This document shows, piece by piece, positions 56,236 through 64,000 of a stretch of DNA of 64,000 nt (the stretch's first letter is position 1; every line of letters begins with the position of its first letter). The translations under genes and the position numbers were made by a program. The notes beneath the pieces are model-generated. The model searched no databases. It was not told the DNA's origin and saw only the letters and a list, made by a program, of their open reading frames with translations. Source of the DNA: Mycobacterium colombiense CECT 3035 (GTDB taxonomy: Bacteria > Actinomycetota > Actinomycetes > Mycobacteriales > Mycobacteriaceae); assembly GCF_002105755.1 (NCBI RefSeq), contig NZ_CP020821.1, forward strand, positions 1,178,001 through 1,242,000, given 5' to 3'.

Positions 56236-57154
56236 CGCCGACCGCCTGCTCGGCGGCTACGACCCCAACGCCGGTCACGGCGCGCATGTGGCTTCGCGGC
56301 CCAAGACGATCCCGGTGCCGTCGCTGTTGCGCGCGCTGCTGTCCGAGCACCTCGACCCCGGCTACGCGGCGGCGGCGGCCAAGCGCGGCGCCGCCGCCGC
56401 GCCCCGCGGCGGGCGGCAGCGCGTGGCCGGTTGGCTCTGGCAGGCGTTGGCGGCGCTGCTGATCGCGACGGTCTTCGCCGCCGCGGTCGCGCAGGCCCGC
56501 TCGGTGGCCCCCGGGGTGCGGTCCGAGCAGGAGCTCCTGTTGGGCAATGTGCGGTCGACGGAGGGCTCCGCCGCCAAGCTGAACCAGCGCCGCAGCCAAC
56601 TGGCTACTCGGGTCGACGACGTGCAGCGCCACGCTCTGGCCGAAGACGCCGAGGGGCGGAGCCTGTTGAAACGCCTCGACGCGCTCAGCCTGGCGGCGGC
56701 CAGCACGGCGATCATCGGGCCCGGGCTGAAGGTGACCGTGACCGATCCCGGTGCCAGCCCGAACCTTTCGGACGTGTCCAAGCAGCGGGTGAGCGGCAGC
56801 CGCCAGATCATCCTGGACCGCGATCTGCAGCTGCTGGTCAATTCGCTGTGGGCGAGCGGCGCCGAGGCGATCTCCGTCGGCGGTGTGCGGATCGGGCCGA
56901 ACGTCACCATCCGGCAGGCCGGAGGGGCGATCCTGGTCGACAACACCCCGACCAGCAGCCCGTACACCGTCCTGGCTATCGGGCCGCCGCGCGCGATGCG
57001 CGATGTCTTCGACAACAGCCCGGGCATGCAGCGGCTGAGGCTGCTGCAGATCTCCTACGGCGTCGTGGTTACCGTGGACGCCGGCGACGGACTAACGCTT
57101 CCCGCCGGATCGACCCGGGATGTCAAGTTCGCCAAGCAGATTGGGCCACAGTGA
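56228..57154 (+). CDS. DUF881 membrane-anchored protein (Rv1823-like)
   Basis: 308 residues. A cytosolic Ala-rich N-terminus, one membrane helix (about residues 69-90, [20 protein letters not shown]), a coiled-coil-like linker and a DUF881 extracytoplasmic domain ([33 protein letters not shown]). Overlaps pgsA2 by 8 bp and is followed by an Sbp-type protein and a second DUF881 protein, the standard actinobacterial trio thought to act in division or envelope functions. Orthologue of Rv1823. Confidence 0.9.
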   Translation: MADADRLLGGYDPNAGHGAHVASRPKTIPVPSLLRALLSEHLDPGYAAAAAKRGAAAAPRGGRQRVAGWLWQALAALLIATVFAAAVAQARSVAPGVRSEQELLLGNVRSTEGSAAKLNQRRSQLATRVDDVQRHALAEDAEGRSLLKRLDALSLAAASTAIIGPGLKVTVTDPGASPNLSDVSKQRVSGSRQIILDRDLQLLVNSLWASGAEAISVGGVRIGPNVTIRQAGGAILVDNTPTSSPYTVLAIGPPRAMRDVFDNSPGMQRLRLLQISYGVVVTVDAGDGLTLPAGSTRDVKFAKQIGPQ

Positions 57155-57209
57155 GAAAAGTCCTGGACAGACAGGTTCCCCCGGGTGAGACGCGGACGGG
57201 AAACCAAGC

Positions 57210-57542
57210 ATGATCGGTATCGCGGCACTGGCGATCGGCATCGTGCTCGGCCTGGTTTTCCACCCCGCGGTGCCCGAAGTCGTCCAGCCCTATCTGCCGA
57301 TCGCGGTGGTCGCGGCGCTGGACGCGGTGTTCGGCGGGTTACGGGCATACCTGGAGCGGATTTTCGATCCGAAGGTGTTCGTCATCTCGTTCGTGTTCAA
57401 CGTCTTCGTGGCCGCGCTGATCGTCTACGTGGGCGATCAACTGGGCGTCGGCACGCAGTTGTCCACGGCCATCATCGTCGTGCTGGGCATCCGCATCTTC
57501 GGCAATGCCGCCGCCCTGCGCCGCAGGCTGTTCGGGGCGTGA
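57210..57542 (+). CDS. Small basic protein, DUF1290 (Rv1824-like)
   Basis: 110 residues, nearly all membrane-embedded: three to four helices (IGIAALAIGIVLGLVF, YLPIAVVAALDAVFGGLRAYL, VISFVFNVFVAALIVYVGDQL, STAIIVVLGIRIFGNAAALRRR). Matches the Sbp/DUF1290 family often found next to division genes in Gram-positives. ATG 57210. Lies between two DUF881 genes in one operon. Exact role unknown. Confidence 0.9.
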   Translation: MIGIAALAIGIVLGLVFHPAVPEVVQPYLPIAVVAALDAVFGGLRAYLERIFDPKVFVISFVFNVFVAALIVYVGDQLGVGTQLSTAIIVVLGIRIFGNAAALRRRLFGA

Positions 57543-57567
57543 CCGCCATGACCCACGCGAGGCCGAC

Positions 57568-58467
57568 GTGAGCCAGGATCCGGAAGATCGCAACGCCGGA
57601 CGGCGCGCCGCCGGTGGCCAAAGTGCCGACGGGCCAACCGGGCCCGATCGCCCCGGGGCCGGCGCGGCGCGGGACCAGGGCGCGCCGCGCGGCCGCCACG
57701 AACTGGACGCGAAAAGCCCCCGTCCGGAAATCGGCCCGCTGCACCGCAACGGGCTCTCCGGCATGGTGCGCGGCGGCCGGTCCCGGATGGCGTTCGGGAC
57801 GCTGGCCGCCATGCTGTGCCTGCTGCTGGGGCTGGCGATCGTCACCCAGGTCCGCCAGACCGAATCGGGTGACTCGCTGGAGACGGCCCGCCCCGCAGAC
57901 CTTTTGGTGCTGCTGGATTCGTTGCGGCAGCGCGAAGGCACGCTCAACACCGAGGTGAACGAGCTACAGAACACGCTGAATTCGCTGCAGGCGTCCGGAA
58001 ACAACGACCAGGCCGCCATCCAATCAGCACAGTCCAGGCTGGCGGCGCTGTCCATTCTGGTCGGGGCGGTCGGCGCCACCGGCCCCGGCGTCACCGTCAC
58101 GATCGATGACCCCGGACCCGGGGTCGCGCCCGAGACGATGCTCGACGTGATCAACGAGTTGCGCGCCGCAGGCGCCGAGGCGATCGAGGTCAACGACGCA
58201 CACCAATCGGTGCGGGTGGGTGTCGACACCTGGGTGGTGGGTACTCCTGGGTCGCTGATCATCGACTCCAAGACCCTGTCGCCGTCGTATTCGATTCTGG
58301 CGATTGGCGATCCACCCACCCTGGCCGCCGCGATGAACATTCCCGGTGGCGCGCAGGACGCCGTCAAGCGCGTCGGTGCGCGAATGTCCGTTCAGCAGGC
58401 CGACCGAGTGGACGTCACCACCTTGCGGCAACCAAAACCACACCAATACGCTCAGCCCGTCAAGTGA
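57568..58467 (+). CDS. DUF881 membrane-anchored protein (Rv1825-like)
   Basis: 299 residues from GTG 57568 ([11 protein letters not shown]). A disordered, charged N-terminus of about 80 residues, one membrane helix ([19 protein letters not shown]), a coiled coil ([23 protein letters not shown] in pieces) and a DUF881 domain ending [11 protein letters not shown]. Paralogue of the gene at 56228. Same operon, 28 bp before gcvH. Confidence 0.9.
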   Translation: MSQDPEDRNAGRRAAGGQSADGPTGPDRPGAGAARDQGAPRGRHELDAKSPRPEIGPLHRNGLSGMVRGGRSRMAFGTLAAMLCLLLGLAIVTQVRQTESGDSLETARPADLLVLLDSLRQREGTLNTEVNELQNTLNSLQASGNNDQAAIQSAQSRLAALSILVGAVGATGPGVTVTIDDPGPGVAPETMLDVINELRAAGAEAIEVNDAHQSVRVGVDTWVVGTPGSLIIDSKTLSPSYSILAIGDPPTLAAAMNIPGGAQDAVKRVGARMSVQQADRVDVTTLRQPKPHQYAQPVK

Positions 58468-58495
58468 GCACCACCCGAACAGAACAGGACCACCC

Positions 58496-58894
58496 GTGAG
58501 CGATATCCCGCCCGATCTGCGCTACACCGCCGAACACGAATGGGTTCGCCGAAGTGGGGATGACACCCTGCGGGTGGGCATCACCGATTTCGCGCAGTCG
58601 GCATTGGGTGATGTCGTTTTCGTTCAGCTGCCCGACGTGGGCACCGAACTGACCGCGGGCGAATCGTTCGGTGAGGTCGAATCGACGAAATCGGTGTCGG
58701 ACCTCTACGCGCCGGTGTCGGGCAAGGTGACCGCGGTCAACGGCGATCTGGACGGCAGTCCGCAATTGGTGAACTCCGACCCGTACGGGGGCGGGTGGTT
58801 GCTGGATGTGCAGGTATCCGACGTCGGCGAATTGGAGTCGGCGATTTCTTCGCTGCTCGACGCGGAGGCCTACCGCGGAACGCTCACCGAATGA
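58496..58894 (+). CDS. gcvH: Glycine cleavage system H protein
   Basis: 132 residues, the lipoyl carrier of the glycine cleavage system, moving the aminomethyl group between GcvP, GcvT and GcvL. The lipoylated lysine is in [19 protein letters not shown]. The GTG at 58496 gives [17 protein letters not shown]. Close to the glycine riboswitch and gcvP further downstream but separated from them by garA and regulators, as in M. tuberculosis. Confidence 0.96.
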   Translation: MSDIPPDLRYTAEHEWVRRSGDDTLRVGITDFAQSALGDVVFVQLPDVGTELTAGESFGEVESTKSVSDLYAPVSGKVTAVNGDLDGSPQLVNSDPYGGGWLLDVQVSDVGELESAISSLLDAEAYRGTLTE

Positions 58895-59179
58895 CGATTG
58901 CTAATGTCCCTGCAGCCCGGCGCGGCCAGCGCGCGGTGCAGCCAGGGTGCGGGGAAATCGAAGTTTCGGATCGTCAGGTGGTGGGCGCATTGCAAGCCGG
59001 TGCGCGGTACCGTCGACACATCGACCTTTGATCTCTCTCGAAGATCGCTGAAAGACACGTGAAAGACTCTTGAACGTACGAAACGGCAGTAATCGGCACA
59101 TCGGGCAAGCAAACCTGGTGCACAAGCCGGCCGAGCGGCCCGGACAGACAACGCCACAGCAGCCAGTGAGGAGCAGCGC

Positions 59180-59650
59180 GTGACGGACATGGACAACGAC
59201 CAGAATTCGGACGAAGTCACGGTGGAGACGACTTCGGTCTTCCGTGCCGACTTCCTCAACGAGCTGGACGCTCCCGCCCAGGCGGGAACCGAGAGCGCGG
59301 TGTCCGGGGTCGAAGGACTCCCCGCGGGCTCGGCGTTGCTGGTCGTCAAGCGTGGACCGAACGCGGGCTCGCGGTTTTTGCTGGACCAGCCCACCACGTC
59401 CGCCGGCCGGCATCCCGACAGCGACATTTTCCTCGACGACGTGACGGTCAGCCGCCGGCACGCCGAATTCAGGTTGGAAAACAACGAATTCAGCGTGGTC
59501 GACGTTGGTAGTCTCAACGGCACCTACGTCAACCGTGAGCCCGTGGACTCCGCGGTGCTTGCCAACGGTGACGAGGTGCAGATCGGCAAGTTCCGCTTGG
59601 TGTTTCTCACCGGACCCAAGCAGGGTGAGGATGGAGGATCTTCAGGCTAG
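59180..59650 (+). CDS. garA: FHA-domain metabolic regulator GarA
   Basis: 156 residues. The N-terminal phospho-acceptor motif [10 protein letters not shown] (Thr17/Thr18, targets of PknG and PknB) is followed by an FHA domain with [16 protein letters not shown] and SLNGTYVN. When unphosphorylated it inhibits 2-oxoglutarate dehydrogenase and NAD-glutamate dehydrogenase and activates glutamate synthase. GTG start at 59180 after GAGGAGCAGC; an in-frame ATG lies at 59189. A few residues shorter at the N-terminus than the M. tuberculosis protein. Overlaps the MerR gene by one base. The 285 bp upstream contain no gene. Confidence 0.96.
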   Translation: MTDMDNDQNSDEVTVETTSVFRADFLNELDAPAQAGTESAVSGVEGLPAGSALLVVKRGPNAGSRFLLDQPTTSAGRHPDSDIFLDDVTVSRRHAEFRLENNEFSVVDVGSLNGTYVNREPVDSAVLANGDEVQIGKFRLVFLTGPKQGEDGGSSG

Positions 59651-60396
59651 TGAGCGCACCCGATAGCTCGGCACTGGCCGGGATGTCGATTGGGGCGGTC
59701 CTGGAACTGCTGAGGCCGGACTTCCCCGATGTCACCATCTCCAAGATCCGCTTCCTGGAGGCCGAGGGGCTGGTGACGCCGCAACGGGCCGCGTCGGGTT
59801 ATCGAAGGTTCACCGCTTATGACTGCGCGCGGTTGCGGTTCATCCTTACCGCGCAACGTGATCACTACCTGCCGCTGAAGGTCATCAGGGCGCAGTTGGA
59901 CGCCCAGCCCGACGGCGAGCTGCCGCCCGTCAAGGGGCCGTATTCCGTTCCGCGCCTGGTGTCCGTGGCGGGCACCGGGGAAGCCGCCGACGCGGGCCCC
60001 GACGCCTCCGCGGTGGCCCCCACCCACGTCCGGCTGAGCCGCGAAGAACTGCTCGACCGCGCGGGCGTGGGGGACGACCTGCTGATCGCCCTCCTCAAAG
60101 CCGGGGTCATCACCACCGGGCCCGCCGGTTTCTTCGACGAGCACGCCGTCGTCATCCTGCAGTGCGCGCGGGCGCTGTCGGATTACGGTGTCGAGCCGCG
60201 GCATCTGCGCGCTTTCCGCTCCGCCGCCGATCGCCAGTCGGACCTGATCGCCCAAATCGCCGGGCCGGTAGTCAAAGCCGGCAAGGCCGGTGCGCGCGAT
60301 CGCGCAGACGATTTGGCGCGCGAAGTCGCGGCGCTCGCGATCACGTTGCACACGTCGCTGATCAAATCCGCCGTTCGCGACGTTCTCGATCGCTGA
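59650..60396 (+). CDS. MerR family transcriptional regulator (Rv1828/FtsR-like)
   Basis: 248 residues. The N-terminal winged helix ([32 protein letters not shown] in pieces, [18 protein letters not shown]) is MerR-like; the C-terminal domain is all-helical and lacks metal-binding cysteines. GTG start at 59650 overlaps the garA TAG by one base. The corynebacterial orthologue FtsR activates ftsZ, so a division role is likely. Orthologue of Rv1828. Confidence 0.9.
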   Translation: MSAPDSSALAGMSIGAVLELLRPDFPDVTISKIRFLEAEGLVTPQRAASGYRRFTAYDCARLRFILTAQRDHYLPLKVIRAQLDAQPDGELPPVKGPYSVPRLVSVAGTGEAADAGPDASAVAPTHVRLSREELLDRAGVGDDLLIALLKAGVITTGPAGFFDEHAVVILQCARALSDYGVEPRHLRAFRSAADRQSDLIAQIAGPVVKAGKAGARDRADDLAREVAALAITLHTSLIKSAVRDVLDR

Positions 60397-60510
60397 GGAC
60401 TAGACTTCGGTCGACAGCTTGGTTTTCGGCAGCAGGGCGGAATTTTCACCTCGCCGTCCACTGGCGAATACCAATCCAACCGGCGCCACTAATGCGGAGG
60501 GCAGACACAA

Positions 60511-61005
60511 ATGGGTGAAGTTCGTGTTGTCGGCATTCGCGTAGAGCAGCCGCAGAACCAGCCGGTGCTGTTACTGCGCGAAACCAACGGTGACCGATAC
60601 CTTCCGATCTGGATCGGTCAGTCCGAGGCCGCCGCCATCGCCCTCGAGCAGCAAGGTGTCGAGCCCCCGCGCCCGTTGACGCACGATCTGATCAGGGATG
60701 TCATTGCCGCGCTTGGGCATTCGCTGAAAGAGGTGCGCATCGTCGATCTGCAGGAGGGCACTTTCTACGCTGACCTGGTGTTCGACCGCAACATCACCGT
60801 GTCGGCCCGGCCCTCGGACTCGGTGGCGATCGCGCTGCGGGTCGGCGTCCCGATCTACGTGGAGGAGGGCGTGCTCGCCCAGGCCGGCCTGCTGATCCCC
60901 GACGAGAGCGACGAGGAAGGCGGCACCGCCGTCCGGGAGGACGAGGTGGAGAAGTTCAAGGAATTTCTCGACAGCGTGTCCCCGGACGATTTCAAGGCGA
61001 CCTAG
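60511..61005 (+). CDS. Bifunctional nuclease (DUF151) family protein
   Basis: 164 residues of the BFN/DUF151 family: MGEVRVVGIRVEQPQNQPVLLL at the start (split), RYLPIWIGQSEAAAIALEQQG, RPLTHDLIRDVI and a conserved FYADLVF...SARPSDSVAIALR core. Members may have RNase/DNase activity, but many are uncharacterised. An acidic C-terminal tail (DEVEKFKEFLDSVSPDDF). ATG 60511 after GGAGGGC. Orthologue of Rv1829, lying between two MerR regulators. Confidence 0.9.
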   Translation: MGEVRVVGIRVEQPQNQPVLLLRETNGDRYLPIWIGQSEAAAIALEQQGVEPPRPLTHDLIRDVIAALGHSLKEVRIVDLQEGTFYADLVFDRNITVSARPSDSVAIALRVGVPIYVEEGVLAQAGLLIPDESDEEGGTAVREDEVEKFKEFLDSVSPDDFKAT

Positions 61006-61306
61006 CGCGCCGACGATGCGCACGCCACGGGGGCAAACCCGCCGCGACCAGCGATTGGGAACGGCGGGGGTGGCTGGTTTAGCCTGGACGGTGACATCAC
61101 GGATCCGTCTCAAAGCACACCGTGATGTCGACACGCTGTCGGATAGCCCGCGCACTTGGCCCCGCGGCAGCCATACTTTGATCGCGACTACAGGCGCGGC
61201 GGCTATCAGCGTAAGCTCTACTAGCACTCGGGCCTGAGCACACGTGGCTGCGATGCAGCCATAGACGCAGCTAACGACGAGAGCGCGATCGCGGAGAGGA
61301 ACCACC
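61006..61306. other. Upstream region of the second MerR regulator
   Basis: 301 bp without a gene. It probably carries the promoter for the MerR gene at 61307 and a GAGAGGAACCACC leader with a ribosome site close to its GTG. No repeat or strong hairpin was seen. Confidence 0.45.
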
Positions 61307-61936
61307 GTGAGCGAGCAGCCACGCCAAGAGCAGCTCAACCTAGCTGACAGCGGTAGCCCGGCGGCCAGTGACCGCAGCGTCACCGTAGCCAGCGCACCCG
61401 TGCAGCCCGGACTTTTCCCGGACGACTCCGTGCCCGACGAGCTGGTCGGCTACCGCGGTCCGAGCGCCTGCCAGATCGCCGGCATCACGTACCGGCAGCT
61501 GGACTACTGGGCCCGCACCTCGCTGGTGGTGCCGTCGATCCGCAGTGCGGCCGGCTCCGGCAGCCAGCGGCTGTACTCGTTCAAGGACATCCTGGTCCTC
61601 AAGATCGTCAAGCGGTTGCTGGACACCGGGATTTCGTTGCACAACATCCGCGTCGCGGTCGACCACCTGCGTCAGCGCGGTGTGCAGGATCTCGCCAACA
61701 TCACCCTGTTCTCCGACGGCACCACCGTGTACGAGTGCACGTCGGCCGAAGAGGTCGTCGACCTGCTGCAGGGCGGGCAGGGCGTGTTCGGCATCGCCGT
61801 GTCGGGCGCCATGCGCGAGCTGACCGGCGTCATCGCGGACTTCCCCGGCGAGCGGGCCGACGGCGGCGAGTCGATCGCCGAGCCCGAGGACGAGCTGGCG
61901 TCCCGGCGCAAGCACCGCGACCGCAAAATCGGCTGA
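61307..61936 (+). CDS. MerR family transcriptional regulator (Rv1830/McdR-like)
   Basis: 209 residues. A disordered N-terminus of ~50 residues, then a MerR winged helix ([29 protein letters not shown] in pieces, [24 protein letters not shown]) and a C-terminal helical part with an acidic/basic tail. GTG 61307. Orthologue of Rv1830 (called McdR in M. smegmatis, a regulator linked to cell division). It precedes the glycine riboswitch but reads through a 60-bp gap, so gcvP is probably a separate unit. Confidence 0.9.
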   Translation: MSEQPRQEQLNLADSGSPAASDRSVTVASAPVQPGLFPDDSVPDELVGYRGPSACQIAGITYRQLDYWARTSLVVPSIRSAAGSGSQRLYSFKDILVLKIVKRLLDTGISLHNIRVAVDHLRQRGVQDLANITLFSDGTTVYECTSAEEVVDLLQGGQGVFGIAVSGAMRELTGVIADFPGERADGGESIAEPEDELASRRKHRDRKIG

Positions 61937-61995
61937 GCGGCGCGCCCGCGCCCTCGCCCCGGGCGGCCGAGTAAACTGGGCCGCGCATCGCATTC

Positions 61996-62213
61996 GAGCG
62001 GGAGAGTTCCGTGGCTGCCAGCCACGGACGCCGAAGGAGCAACACCTCTCCGTCAACCTCTCAGGCACCCGGACCGCGCGAAATCATGATGCCTCTGGAA
62101 AGCGGCGAGGGCCCCCGTGGCCCACGCCCGCCGATGGGGAAAGGCGCTCGGGCAGCATCGGGCACCGAATCTCTCAGGCGCCCGGCGAACGGGTGAAGAC
62201 AGAGGGAGAGGGC
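61996..62213 (+). ncRNA. Tandem glycine riboswitch upstream of gcvP
   Basis: Two glycine aptamers lie in series. The first has GCGGGAGAGTTCC, GCCGAAGGAGCAA and CCTCTCAGGCACCCGGACCG; the second has CCGATGGGGAAAGGC, AATCTCTCAGGCGCCCGG and GGGTGAAGACAGAGGG. These are the conserved aptamer cores in the right order, ending about 50 nt before the gcvP GTG. Glycine binding normally turns on the glycine cleavage gene. H37Rv annotation places a short gene (Rv1831) here; a comparable 61-codon frame exists but is not convincing. Confidence 0.93.
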
Positions 62214-62263
62214 CGTTAGTCCTCTGCCTTGATACGTCTTCGTCCGCCTACTCAGGAGTTCCA

Positions 62264-64000
<1,737 letters not shown>

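Noticed and set aside
62011..62196. 61-codon frame over the glycine riboswitch, at the place of Rv1831
   Set aside because: The sequence is fully explained by the conserved riboswitch aptamers.

Overview
The window is chromosomal DNA of a slow-growing mycobacterium. It has very high GC, complete PE/PPE/Esx families and the full ESX-5 type VII secretion locus, which is restricted to slow growers. Gene order follows M. tuberculosis from malQ (Rv1781c) to gcvB (Rv1832), with lineage-specific gains and losses. A member of the M. avium complex or a close relative fits best, but that is inference from gene content; no comparison was run.

Layout. 1-5.8 kb: a partial gene, a cytochrome b/molybdopterin oxidoreductase fusion, a SnoaL-like/F420 LLM pair and malQ. 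6.2-31.0 kb: ESX-5 in the order eccB5-eccC5, cyp143 and its ferredoxin, an expanded PE/PPE block (PPE25, PE18, PPE26, a broken PPE27-like gene, two more PPE genes, PE19), esxM-esxN, espG5, eccD5, mycP5, eccE5, eccA5. 31.0-40.3 kb: a magnesium-linked group headed by an M-box riboswitch (PE20, PPE31, PPE32, a DUF732 protein, a decayed esxN copy, two more PPE genes, two more DUF732 proteins, mgtC). 40.3-45.5 kb: erg3-like desaturase, a secreted serine protease, a deazaflavin-dependent reductase, a TetR regulator, a VOC protein and a flavoprotein. 45.4-49.5 kb: a 56-bp tandem repeat and an inserted phosphorus cassette (PhnZ-like HD oxygenase, PhnY*-like dioxygenase, PHS-type transporter, RpiR regulator) at the place where M. 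tuberculosis has PE_PGRS33. 49.5-64 kb: bacA, ilvG, secA2, pgsA2, Rv1823-Rv1825 homologues, gcvH, garA, two MerR regulators, a bifunctional-nuclease-family protein, a tandem glycine riboswitch and the 5' part of gcvP.

How it works together. ESX-5 is a membrane machine (EccB/C/D/E plus MycP protease, EccA ATPase, EspG chaperone) that exports PE/PPE and Esx proteins. The Mg-linked PE/PPE genes under the M-box plausibly encode nutrient-uptake substrates of that machine, with MgtC next door. Direct repeats spaced exactly 21 bp in front of PPE25 and PE19 look like PHO/RegX3-type sites. The 45-49 kb cassette looks like a phosphonate-to-phosphate (plus glycine) scavenging module new to this syntenic position.

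Data quality. Four single-base losses, each consistent with a five-base G or C run read as four, break the PPE27-like gene (twice), mycP5 and eccE5. They look more like homopolymer base-calling errors than real decay, and restoring one base at each gives intact ESX-5 genes.
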